Positions 52,094 to 60,366 of a stretch of DNA of 64,000 bases are shown here, in pieces; position 1 is the stretch's first letter, and each line of letters begins with the position of its first letter. The translations under genes were made by a program, and so were the position numbers. The DNA lies in assembly GCA_965202905.1 (NCBI GenBank), contig OZ241868.1, forward strand, positions 1,736,001-1,800,000, written 5' to 3'. The notes beneath the pieces are model-generated. The model had not been told where the DNA came from and made no database searches. It was given only the letters and a program-made list of their open reading frames with translations. Origin of the DNA: CAYFYS01 sp965202905. Lineage in GTDB: Bacteria; Pseudomonadota; Alphaproteobacteria; MPNO01.

Positions 52094-53944
52094 TCACCCC
52101 TCGCTGGCGGCGCGCCCGGCCGACCCTGCCTCGCCGGCATATCGGGAGATGGCCGCCAGAAAGGGCTCCGCGAGGTCGCGCAGTTTGGCGCCGCCGACGC
52201 CGTGGATTTCGGCGAACGCCTCGCGGGTGAGCGGCCGCCGGCGCGCCATGTCCTCGAGCGAGCGGTCGGAAAAGATCACATAGGCGGGCACCGAGCGCTC
52301 TTCGGCGAGCGTCCGGCGCAGCTGCTTGAGCGCATCGAGCAGGCCGGAGTCCGATGCGCCGGGCGCCGCCGCGACGGCGGGCCGGCGGACGGATTTGGCC
52401 TTCGATCCAAGCGTCTCGGCCCGGCGTCGGAAGCTGCCCTCGCCGTTCAGCAACGCGCGCCCCTTCCCGGTCGCCTTGAGGCTGCGGTAGCCGGCGATAT
52501 CGATGCGCAGCAGGTCGGCCGCGACGAGCTGGCGGATGATCGAGCGCCAGTCCTGCTGGCCGAGCCCGGCGCCGGCGCCGAAGACGGGAAGATCGTCGTG
52601 ACGGCCGCCACGGACTTTTTCGGTCGGATTGCCGCGCAGCACGTCGATGATATGGAGCGCGCCGTAGACTTGGCCGGTGCGCATCACCGCCGAGATCGCG
52701 TTCCGGGCATCCCCGGTCGCCTCGATCAGCGCGACCGGGTTGAGGCAGAGATCGCAGTTGCCGCAGGGCTCGATCCGTTCGCCGAAATACGCGAGCAGCG
52801 TCGCCCGCCGGCAGCCGGGCGCCTCGCAATAACCGAGCAGCGCATCCAGCCGGGCGTGTTCGCGCCGCTTGTGGGCCTCGTCTCCGTCGTCCTGGTCGAT
52901 GAACATCCGCCGCATACGGATATCGTCGAGGCCGTAGAGCATGCACGCGTCGGCGGGCAGGCCGTCGCGGCCGCCGCGGCCGATCTCCTGGTAATACGCC
53001 TCGATGCTGGCCGGGATATCGGTGTGAAAGACGAAGCGCACATCCGGCTTGTCGATTCCCATGCCGAAGGCGACGGTCGCGACCATCACGACACCGGGCT
53101 CCGTGAGGAAGCTGTCCTGGTTCGCCGTCCGCTCCCTTGCGGCCATGCCGGCGTGATAGGGCAGCGCGCGAATGCCCTCCGCTGTCAGATCGAGCGCGTG
53201 CTCCTCGGCGCCGCGTCGCGACAGGCAATAGACGATCCCGCTTGCGCCATCGTAGCGGCGCAGGAACGACAGAAGCTGTTTCCTGACGCCGGTCTTGAGC
53301 TCGACCGCGAGATGGATGTTCGGCCGGTCGAAGCCGGATACGAACACGCGGGCGCCCGGCGCCAGCAGCTTGGCGCAAATGTCCTCGCGCGTGACCTCGT
53401 CCGCGGTGGCGGTGAAGCCGGCAATCGGCACGTCCGGGAAACGGACGCGCAAGCCGGTCAGCGCCTCGTATTCGGGCCGGAAGGACGGCCCCCATTGCGA
53501 GATGCAATGCGCCTCGTCGACCGCGATCAAGCTCACCGGCAGGCGGGCGAGCGCGGCCAGCATACGCTCGGTCATCAGCCGCTCGGGCGACAGATACAGC
53601 AGCTTCACATCGCCGGCCGCGACCCTGCGCCAGATGGCAACGTTGTCCGAACGGCTGTTGCCGGAGTGGATCGCATCCGCGGCGACGCCGGCAAGCTTGA
53701 GCGCCGCCACCTGGTCCTGCATCAGCGCGACCAGGGGCGAGACCACGACGGCCAATCCGCCCCGCACGAGAGCCGGAATCTGGAAGCACAGCGACTTGCC
53801 GGACCCCGTCGGCATCACCGCCAGGGTGTCGCGCCCGGAGAGCAGCGTATCGACCACCGCCTCCTGTCCCGGGCGGAAGGAGTCGAATCCGAAGGCGTCC
53901 TCGAGCACCCGGTATTTCTCGTTATGGTTGATCGTCTCGCCCAT
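52094..53944 (-). CDS. recQ: ATP-dependent DNA helicase RecQ
   Basis: This is a 3'-5' DNA helicase of the RecF pathway and replication repair, 616 residues. The helicase core has FRPGQEAVVDTLL, Walker A MPTGSGKSLCF, VDEAHCISQWG and IGRGGRDG. A zinc site with four Cys (GYCEAPGCRR and EPCGNCDLC), a winged helix and a C-terminal HRDC domain (YVIFSDRSLEDMARRRPLTREAFAEIHGVG) follow. The start at 53944 (MGETINHNEKY) is favoured over an in-frame ATG eight codons earlier. The upstream gap holds an inverted repeat. Confidence 0.96.
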   Translation of the reverse strand: MGETINHNEKYRVLEDAFGFDSFRPGQEAVVDTLLSGRDTLAVMPTGSGKSLCFQIPALVRGGLAVVVSPLVALMQDQVAALKLAGVAADAIHSGNSRSDNVAIWRRVAAGDVKLLYLSPERLMTERMLAALARLPVSLIAVDEAHCISQWGPSFRPEYEALTGLRVRFPDVPIAGFTATADEVTREDICAKLLAPGARVFVSGFDRPNIHLAVELKTGVRKQLLSFLRRYDGASGIVYCLSRRGAEEHALDLTAEGIRALPYHAGMAARERTANQDSFLTEPGVVMVATVAFGMGIDKPDVRFVFHTDIPASIEAYYQEIGRGGRDGLPADACMLYGLDDIRMRRMFIDQDDGDEAHKRREHARLDALLGYCEAPGCRRATLLAYFGERIEPCGNCDLCLNPVALIEATGDARNAISAVMRTGQVYGALHIIDVLRGNPTEKVRGGRHDDLPVFGAGAGLGQQDWRSIIRQLVAADLLRIDIAGYRSLKATGKGRALLNGEGSFRRRAETLGSKAKSVRRPAVAAAPGASDSGLLDALKQLRRTLAEERSVPAYVIFSDRSLEDMARRRPLTREAFAEIHGVGGAKLRDLAEPFLAAISRYAGEAGSAGRAASEG

Positions 53945-54022
53945 CGGACACCCGTTCGCCCAGCGCATCCTGCCCGGATTAGGCGGATGGCGTCCAGTAC
54001 CGGCGCCGCCAGTGGTTTTTAT

Positions 54023-54119
54023 GTTGATGGATCAACTTATCGAGACCTTTGAATGCGTTATGGCCGCCAGATCATCATCGGTAGGGGGGTTCAGGGGATT
54101 CAAATGTCTCGGTTGATCC
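54023..54119. repeat. imperfect inverted repeat between recQ and the DksA-like gene
   Basis: The left arm GGATCAAC-TTAT-CGAGACCTTTGAAT (54029-54054) matches the reverse complement of 54098-54119 except for the four-base TTAT insertion and one mismatch; 43 bases separate the arms. The left arm also overlaps a perfect dyad GTTGAT-GG-ATCAAC (54023-54036). It could be a small terminal-inverted-repeat element, a hairpin or paired operators in this divergent promoter region. Confidence 0.7.
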
Positions 54120-54159
54120 ACTAGAGTATCGGTTGGAAAAACCTCGCGAGGGTCGATCG

Positions 54160-54504
54160 ATGGGCCGCAAGAAGGGCATCGGTATCGAGGCCATGCGTCG
54201 GGCGTTGGAGGAGGAGCGGGAAACCCTCGCGCAGTCGAGCGCGGCGACCGCAAACGAGCGCGGCCCGGTCGCGCTCGACCATCAGGCGGTGGGACGGCTG
54301 TCGCGGATCGACGCGATCCAGGTTCAGCAGATGGCCCAGGCCACCGAGGCGCGCCGCAAGGGCCGCTTGCAGCGCATCGCCGGCGCGCTCAAGCGGATCG
54401 AGGACGGCAGCTTCGGCGAATGTCGCGAATGCGGCGAGGAGATCGCCCGCAAGCGCCTGGAGTCCGACCCGACGGTGACCCTTTGTATCGACTGCGCCGG
54501 CTGA
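54160..54504 (+). CDS. TraR/DksA-type zinc finger protein
   Basis: The 114-residue protein has an N-terminal helical hairpin (MRRALEEERETLAQSSA, VALDHQAVGRLSRIDAIQVQQMA). The four-Cys zinc finger reads FGECRECGEEIA and TLCIDC. DksA-like proteins enter the RNA polymerase secondary channel. The conserved tip acidic residues are not obvious here, so the regulatory effect is uncertain. The ATG at 54160 has GAGGGT upstream. It lies 68 bases before the methylamine operon. Confidence 0.88.
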   Translation: MGRKKGIGIEAMRRALEEERETLAQSSAATANERGPVALDHQAVGRLSRIDAIQVQQMAQATEARRKGRLQRIAGALKRIEDGSFGECRECGEEIARKRLESDPTVTLCIDCAG

Positions 54505-54572
54505 GCCGGACGGGTTTGCGCGCCTCCCGGCGCCACGCTAGTCTTCGCGCCGCCGCGGCCGGGGAGGCGTCG

Positions 54573-55478
54573 ATGTGTGGGATCGTTGGCCTGTTTCTGA
54601 AGAATCCCGGGTTCCGCGACAGCCTGGGCGCCAGGTTCGCAACGATGCTCGAAGGCATGACCGACCGCGGACCGGACAGCGCCGGGCTCGCGGTCTATCG
54701 CGACCCGGTGGCGGCCGGGTCGGTCAAGCTCACTTTGTTCGCCGGCGATGACGGCCACGACTGGGACACGCAGCGCCAGGCAATGGCTGACGCTCTCGGC
54801 GTCGGCGCGGAGATCGAGGTCAGATCCAACCACGCGATCCTGAGAATCGCCGCCGCGGCCGGGGAGGTGCTAGCCTGGCTGGCCGCCAACGCGCCCGGGA
54901 TCCGGGTGATGGGCTATGGCCGGCTGATCGAGATCTTCAAGGACAAGGGCGTTCCGGCCGAGGTCACCCGCCGCTACGGCGTGGACGCGATGGCCGGCTC
55001 GCATGCGATCGGCCACACCCGCATGGCGACCGAGAGCGCGGTCACCACCGAGCACTCGCACCCGTTCATCGCCGATGACGACATGTGCTTGGTGCACAAC
55101 GGCTCGCTCAGCAACCACAACCGGCTCCGGCAATGGCTGATCCGCCGCGGCCTGCGCTTCGAATCCGACAACGACACCGAGGTCGCTGCGCGCTACTTCG
55201 CCTTTCGCCTCAGCGAGGGCGCGAGCCTGGAGGAGGCCCTGGAGGCGGGGCTCAGGGACCTCGACGGCTTCTATACCTTCGCGATGGGCACCGCCGACGG
55301 GTTCGCGGTGCTGCGCGACGGCTTCGCCTGCAAGCCGGCGGTCCTGGCCGAGACCGACGACTGGGTGGCGATGGCCTCGGAGTTCCGCTCGCTCGCCGAT
55401 CTTCCCGGCGTCGGGCAGGCGAAGATCTGGGAGCCCGCCCCGTCGATCGTCTACACTTGGTCGCTCGGGGCCGGCTGA
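54573..55478 (+). CDS. mgsA: N-methylglutamate synthase subunit A (glutamine amidotransferase domain)
   Basis: This is a class II amidotransferase of 301 residues. Its N-terminal Cys2 (MCGIVGLFLKNPGF) would be the nucleophile after Met removal. EGMTDRGPDSAGLAVY, HAIGHTRMATESAV and LVHNGSLSNHNRLRQWL follow. It corresponds to the amidotransferase part of glutamate synthase, as a separate subunit (GlxB type). In the mgs context it releases methylamine from gamma-glutamylmethylamide for N-methylglutamate formation. GGGGAGG precedes the ATG. The TGA overlaps the next ATG (TGATG). Confidence 0.8.
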   Translation: MCGIVGLFLKNPGFRDSLGARFATMLEGMTDRGPDSAGLAVYRDPVAAGSVKLTLFAGDDGHDWDTQRQAMADALGVGAEIEVRSNHAILRIAAAAGEVLAWLAANAPGIRVMGYGRLIEIFKDKGVPAEVTRRYGVDAMAGSHAIGHTRMATESAVTTEHSHPFIADDDMCLVHNGSLSNHNRLRQWLIRRGLRFESDNDTEVAARYFAFRLSEGASLEEALEAGLRDLDGFYTFAMGTADGFAVLRDGFACKPAVLAETDDWVAMASEFRSLADLPGVGQAKIWEPAPSIVYTWSLGAG

Positions 55479-56164
55479 TGACCGAGGTCGATCTGTCGGA
55501 AACCGGCGTTCGCGCCCTGAACGAGATGCTGCACGGCTTGGCCGCCGACGCCAACCGGCGCGATTGGCGCATCAGCCGGCCCAGAGGCGCCCATGCGATC
55601 GCCGCCGGGCTTACGGTCCCGGTCGCCGTCGAGATCGACGGCCATGTCGGCTATTACTGCGGCGGGATGAACCAGGAAGCCACGCTGATCATCAACGGCC
55701 ACTGCGGCGCCGGGGTGGCCGAGAACATGATGTCGGGCGCCGTGCGCGTGCGCGGCAACGCCTCGCAATGCGCCGGCGCCTCCGGCCACGGCGGTCTCCT
55801 GGTGATCCACGGCGACGCCGGGCCGCGCTGCGGCATCTCGATGAAGGGGATCGACATCGTGGTCGGCGGCTCGGCCGGGCACATGAGCGCCTTTATGGCC
55901 CAGTCGGGCACGTTGGCGGTGTGCGGCGATGCCGGCGACGATCTGGGCGATTCGATCTACGAGGCGGTGGTCTATGTCGGCGGCGCGACCGGCCGGCTGG
56001 GCGCGGACTGCATCGAGAAGGAGATGACGGACGCGCACCGCGCGCGGCTGGAAGCGCTGCTCGCCCGGGCCGGGATCGAGGCCGAGTCCTCGCGGTTCCG
56101 CCGGTTCGGCTCGGAACGCAAGCTCTATCATTTCGATGTCGATCACGCGGACGCCTATCGATGA
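55478..56164 (+). CDS. mgsB: N-methylglutamate synthase subunit B (GXGXG domain)
   Basis: The 228-residue product is the glutamate synthase alpha-helix-like beta-solenoid (GXGXG) domain as a separate subunit. Repeats of the form GHVGYYCGGMNQEATLIINGHCGAG, SGAVRVRGNAS and HGGLLVIHGDAGPRCG are visible. It is structural and probably organises the channel between the other two subunits. It overlaps mgsA by one base and mgsC by four, as expected for a complex made in fixed ratio. Confidence 0.8.
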   Translation: MTEVDLSETGVRALNEMLHGLAADANRRDWRISRPRGAHAIAAGLTVPVAVEIDGHVGYYCGGMNQEATLIINGHCGAGVAENMMSGAVRVRGNASQCAGASGHGGLLVIHGDAGPRCGISMKGIDIVVGGSAGHMSAFMAQSGTLAVCGDAGDDLGDSIYEAVVYVGGATGRLGADCIEKEMTDAHRARLEALLARAGIEAESSRFRRFGSERKLYHFDVDHADAYR

Positions 56165-57474
56165 GCTTCGATCGCCGCGGCTTGCGCCCGTCCTGTACGT
56201 TTCCCGACCATGTGCTGGCCGAGATTCACCGCGCGGCCGACCAGGGAGTCTACGAGATCCGCGGATTCGGCGCCAAGCGGGCGCTGCCCTCGTTCGACGA
56301 TCTGGTCTTCCTCGGCGCGTCGATGTCGCGCTATCCCCTGGAGGGCTATCGCGAGCGCTGCGCCACCGACGTGATCCTCGGCGACCGGTTCGCCGAGAAG
56401 CCGATCGCGCTCAAGATCCCGATCACCATCGCCGGCATGAGCTTCGGCGCGCTTGGCGCCAACGCCAAGGAGGCGATCGGCCGGGCATGCACCGAGATGG
56501 GCACCAGCTCGACCACCGGCGACGGCGGCATGACCGAGGAGGAGCGGCAGTCCTCCAAGACCCTGGTCTATCAGGTTCTGCCCTCGCGCTACGGCATGAA
56601 CCCCGACGATCTGCGGCGGGCCGATGCGGTCGAGATCGTCGTCGGCCAGGGCGCGAAGCCCGGCGGCGGCGGCATGCTGCTGGGCCAGAAGATCACCGCG
56701 CGGGTGGCCGGGATGCGCGACCTGCCGGAGGGGATCGACCAGCGCAGCGCCTGCCGACATCCCGACTGGACCGGCCCGGACGACCTTGCGATCAAGATCC
56801 GGGAGCTGCGCGAGATCACCGGATGGCAAAAGCCGATCTACATCAAGATCGGCGCCTCCCGGCCGCAGTTCGACGTGCCGCTGGCGGTCAAGGCCGGCGC
56901 CGACGTGATCGTGCTGGACGGGATGCAGGGCGGCACCGCGGCGACCCAGGACGTTTTCATCGAGCATGTCGGCATCCCCACGCTGCCGGCGGTGCGCCGG
57001 GCAGTCGAGGCGCTGCAGACGCTCGACATGCATCGCAAGGTCCAGCTCATCGTCTCGGGCGGGATCCGCAGCGGGGCCGATGTCGCCAAGGCGCTCGCGC
57101 TCGGGGCGGACGCGGTCTCGATCGGCTCGGCGGCGATGGTGGCGCTCGGCTGCAACCGCCGGGTCCATATCGAGGACTACCGGGCGATCGGCGCCGAGCC
57201 GGGCTACTGCCATCACTGCCATACCGGGCTTTGCCCGGTCGGCATCACCACGCAGGACGCGGCGCTCGAGGCGCGGCTCGATCCCGGGCGCGGCGCACGC
57301 TGGCTCAAGAACTATCTGAGCGCGATGGTGCTGGAGTTGCAGACCCTGGCGCGTGCGAGCGGCAAGAGCCATGTGCTCAACCTGGAGCCCGAGGACATGG
57401 CCGCGCTCACCGTCGAAGCCGCGGCGATGGCGGGCGTCCCGCTCGCCGGCACCGATTGGGTGCCTGGGCGCTAA
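56161..57474 (+). CDS. mgsC: N-methylglutamate synthase subunit C (FMN / Fe-S domain)
   Basis: The 437-residue protein is the FMN-binding barrel of glutamate synthase type. Motifs are ITIAGMSFGALGANAKEAIG, STTGDGGMTEEER, GQGAKPGGGGMLLGQKI, DGMQGGTAATQDVF, and the iron-sulfur ligands in YCHHCHTGLCPVGI. It would reduce the imine formed between 2-oxoglutarate and methylamine. The same fold is used by GlxD proteins of unknown substrate. The assignment here rests on the adjoining gmaS and mgd genes. Confidence 0.82.
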   Translation: MSFDRRGLRPSCTFPDHVLAEIHRAADQGVYEIRGFGAKRALPSFDDLVFLGASMSRYPLEGYRERCATDVILGDRFAEKPIALKIPITIAGMSFGALGANAKEAIGRACTEMGTSSTTGDGGMTEEERQSSKTLVYQVLPSRYGMNPDDLRRADAVEIVVGQGAKPGGGGMLLGQKITARVAGMRDLPEGIDQRSACRHPDWTGPDDLAIKIRELREITGWQKPIYIKIGASRPQFDVPLAVKAGADVIVLDGMQGGTAATQDVFIEHVGIPTLPAVRRAVEALQTLDMHRKVQLIVSGGIRSGADVAKALALGADAVSIGSAAMVALGCNRRVHIEDYRAIGAEPGYCHHCHTGLCPVGITTQDAALEARLDPGRGARWLKNYLSAMVLELQTLARASGKSHVLNLEPEDMAALTVEAAAMAGVPLAGTDWVPGR

Positions 57475-57496
57475 TTGAGGGATAGAGGGGGCAGGG

Positions 57497-58804
57497 ATGG
57501 CGACCGACCTCGCCGCGGCGGCGAAAGAAAGGGGACTCAAATATTTCCTGATCAGCTTCGTCGATCTGTTCGGCGTGCTGCGCTCCAAGCTGGTGCCCGC
57601 GCGCGCCATTTCGGACATGCAGCGCGACGGCGCGGGCTTTGCCGGCTTCGCGGCCTGGCTCGACATGACGCCGGCCGATCCGGACATGTTCGCCATCCCC
57701 GACCCCGACAGCCTGATCCAGCTTCCGTGGAACCGCGAGGTCGGCTGGCTCGCCTCGGATCTGTGGATGGACGGCGCGGAGGTCGAGGCCTCGCCGCGGG
57801 TCGTGCTCAAGCGCCAGATCGCGCGCGCCGCCGAAAAGGGCTGGCGCATGAAGACCGGCGTGGAATGCGAGTTCTTCCTGCTGTCGGGCGATGAGATCGC
57901 GCTGTCCGACCCGCGCGATACTCAGGAGAAGCCGTGCTACGACCAAGCCGCGCTGATGCGGCGCTACGACGTGATCAGCGAGATCTGCGATGCGATGATC
58001 GAGCTCGGCTGGCAGCCCTACCAGAACGATCACGAGGACGCCAACGGCCAGTTCGAGATGAACTGGGAGTATGACGACTGCCTGGTGACCGCCGACAGGC
58101 ACGCGTTCTTCAAGTTCATGGTCAAAGCGGTCGCCGAGCGCCACGGCTACCGCGCGACCTTCATGCCCAAGCCGTTCGCCAACCTGACCGGCAACGGCTG
58201 CCATTGCCATGTCTCGCTGTGGGACGGCGAGGGCAAGACCAATTTGTTCCACGACGGCGAGGGCGCGCTCGGCCTGTCGGCGCTGGCCTATAGCTTCCTC
58301 GGCGGGATCATCCATTCGGCGGACGCGCTGTGCGCTCTGTTCAACCCCACGGTCAACAGCTACAAGCGGATCGACGCGACGGTGACGTTGTCGGGCGCGA
58401 CGTGGTCGCCCAATGCGATCAGCTATTCGGGCAACAACCGCACCCACATGGTCCGCGTCCCCGACGAGGGCCGGTTCGAGCTGCGCCTGATGGACGGCTC
58501 GGCCAACCCGTATTTGCTGCAGGCGGGCGTGCTGGCGGCCGGGCTCGACGGCATCGAGAACGGCCGCGACCCGGGCAAGCGGCTGGACATCAACATGTAT
58601 ACCGAGGGCGACCGGCTGTGCCGCATCCGCCGCCTGCCGCTGAACCTGCTCGATGCGCTCAGGCTGTTCGACAAGTCGCGCGTCGCGCGCGACGGCCTGG
58701 GCGAGGCCTTCGTGTCCAGCTACGTCAAGCTCAAGCTCGACGAGTGGCGCAGCTACTCGACCACGCTGTCGCAGTGGGAGCTCGACCGCACGCTGGACAC
58801 CTGA
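57497..58804 (+). CDS. gmaS: gamma-glutamylmethylamide synthetase
   Basis: This 435-residue enzyme of the glutamine synthetase superfamily (GlnT/GmaS type) joins methylamine to glutamate with ATP. Motifs are VDLFGVLRSKLVP, VECEFFLL, NDHEDANGQFEMNW, GNGCHCHVSLWD with the ammonia/metal site, NSYKRI and the C-terminal RFELRLMDGSANPY. True glutamine synthetase cannot be excluded from sequence alone. Position between mgsABC and mgdABCD strongly favours the methylamine role. AGGGGGCAGGG lies upstream of the ATG. Confidence 0.83.
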   Translation: MATDLAAAAKERGLKYFLISFVDLFGVLRSKLVPARAISDMQRDGAGFAGFAAWLDMTPADPDMFAIPDPDSLIQLPWNREVGWLASDLWMDGAEVEASPRVVLKRQIARAAEKGWRMKTGVECEFFLLSGDEIALSDPRDTQEKPCYDQAALMRRYDVISEICDAMIELGWQPYQNDHEDANGQFEMNWEYDDCLVTADRHAFFKFMVKAVAERHGYRATFMPKPFANLTGNGCHCHVSLWDGEGKTNLFHDGEGALGLSALAYSFLGGIIHSADALCALFNPTVNSYKRIDATVTLSGATWSPNAISYSGNNRTHMVRVPDEGRFELRLMDGSANPYLLQAGVLAAGLDGIENGRDPGKRLDINMYTEGDRLCRIRRLPLNLLDALRLFDKSRVARDGLGEAFVSSYVKLKLDEWRSYSTTLSQWELDRTLDT

Positions 58805-58817
58805 CGCGCGCCCTCGG

Positions 58818-60059
58818 ATGCCGTTCGGCCTGATCAAGCCCGGCCTCCGGGGCAAGCGCCCTCCCCGGCGCGCCCTGCCCCCGGCGCGCCCGCTCAAATC
58901 GCGCTACGACGTGGTGATTATCGGCGGCGGCGGGCACGGGCTGGCGACCGCCTACTACCTCGCCCGCGACCACGGCATCACCGATGTCGCCGTGCTGGAC
59001 AAGGGCTATCTCGGCGGCGGCAACACCGCGCGCAACACCGCGATCGTCCGCTCCAACTATCTGACGCCGGAGGGAGTCGCCTTCTACGACGAGTCGGTCC
59101 GGCTCTTCCGCGACCTTTCGGGTGAGCTCGACTTCAACATCATGTACACCGAGCGTGGCCACCTGACGCTCGCCCACACCGACGCCTCGCTCCGGACGAT
59201 GCGCTGGCGGGCGGAGGTGAACAAGCATCTGGGCGTCGACTCCGAGGTTGTCGGGCTCGACGACCTGCGCGAGATCGCGCCGCCGCTCAGCCTCGATCCG
59301 GCGGCGCGCTATCCGATCCTGGGCGCGCTCTATCACAGGCCCGGCGCGATCGCGCGTCATGACGCGGTCGCCTGGGGCTATGCCATCGGCGCCGCGCGCC
59401 GCGGCGTCGAAGTGCACCAGAAGATCGAGGTCACGGGGATCATCCGGGACTCGGGCCGCGTCACGGGGGTCGAGACGACCGGCGGGCGGATCGCCTGCGG
59501 CAAGGTGCTGCAGGCCGTTGCCGGCTCGAGCAGCTTGCTCGCCGGCATGGCCGGGTTCGGCCTGCCGATCCGCACCGTGCCGCTCCAGGCCTGCGTGACC
59601 CAGCCGCTCAAGCCGTTCCTCGATCCGATCGTGGTCTCGGGCAGCCTGCACATCTACGTCTCCCAGACCCCGCGCGGCGAGCTGGTGATGGGCGGCTCGA
59701 CCGACCCCTACGCGCTCTACTCCCAGCGCTCGACACTCGAGTTCAAGGAGGGGCTCGCAACGCCGATGCTCGCGCTGTTCCCGTTCCTGGCCGAGGTGAA
59801 GGTGCTGCGCCAGTGGGCCGGTCTCGCCGACATGACGCCCGACTTCAGCCCGGTGATGGGCAAGACCCCGATCGAGGGCTACTACATCGACGCGGGCTGG
59901 GGCACCTGGGGCTTCAAGGCCACGCCGGTCTGCGGCAAGCGGATGGCCGAGGTCATCGCAACCGGCACGCCGCCGCCGGTGATCACGCCCTTCGCGCTCG
60001 ACCGTTTCGCTACCTTCACCCAGATCGGCGAGCGCGGCGCGGCGTCGGTCGGCCATTGA
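58818..60059 (+). CDS. mgdA: N-methylglutamate dehydrogenase subunit A (sarcosine oxidase beta-like)
   Basis: This is a 413-residue flavoprotein of the DAO family. After a basic tail comes the FAD motif DVVIIGGGGHGLATAYYLARD, then YLGGGNTARNTAIVRSNY. His181 in ARHDAVAW corresponds to the covalent FMN-binding His of heterotetrameric sarcosine oxidase. GWGTWGFKATPVCGKRMAE ends the FAD site. The subunit would oxidise the N-methyl group of N-methylglutamate. The ATG at 58818 follows gmaS by 13 bases. Confidence 0.83.
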   Translation: MPFGLIKPGLRGKRPPRRALPPARPLKSRYDVVIIGGGGHGLATAYYLARDHGITDVAVLDKGYLGGGNTARNTAIVRSNYLTPEGVAFYDESVRLFRDLSGELDFNIMYTERGHLTLAHTDASLRTMRWRAEVNKHLGVDSEVVGLDDLREIAPPLSLDPAARYPILGALYHRPGAIARHDAVAWGYAIGAARRGVEVHQKIEVTGIIRDSGRVTGVETTGGRIACGKVLQAVAGSSSLLAGMAGFGLPIRTVPLQACVTQPLKPFLDPIVVSGSLHIYVSQTPRGELVMGGSTDPYALYSQRSTLEFKEGLATPMLALFPFLAEVKVLRQWAGLADMTPDFSPVMGKTPIEGYYIDAGWGTWGFKATPVCGKRMAEVIATGTPPPVITPFALDRFATFTQIGERGAASVGH

Positions 60060-60069
60060 GTCGGCGCCG

Positions 60070-60366
60070 ATGAAGATCATGCCCTGTCCGCTCAATGGCC
60101 CGCGCAACATCGCGGAGTTCGTCTGCGGCGGCGCGGTCGAGGAAATGCCCGACCCCGCCTGCGGCGAGGACCGCGACTGGGCCGATTACGTCTTCACGCA
60201 CGAGAACCGTCGTGGCGTGGTGCGCGAGTGGTGGTTCCATGTCGCAACGGCCTATTGGTTCATCGCCGAGCGCGATACCGCGACCGACGAGATTGTGAAG
60301 ACCTATCCGGCCGGCGCGTTGTTCGCCGGGCGCCGGTCCTTCGATCCGCCCGGAGACGGGCCATGA
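60070..60366 (+). CDS. mgdB: N-methylglutamate dehydrogenase subunit B (sarcosine oxidase delta-like)
   Basis: The 98-residue small subunit has CPLNGPRNIAEFVCGG at the N-terminus and VVREWWFHVATAYWFIAERDT. The zinc ligands of sarcosine oxidase delta (two Cys, one His, one Cys) are only partly kept: Cys6 and His57 are present, and the second Cys is Asn9. This fits MgdB rather than SoxD as far as remembered sequences allow. It ends in an ATGA overlap with mgdC. Confidence 0.78.
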   Translation: MKIMPCPLNGPRNIAEFVCGGAVEEMPDPACGEDRDWADYVFTHENRRGVVREWWFHVATAYWFIAERDTATDEIVKTYPAGALFAGRRSFDPPGDGP

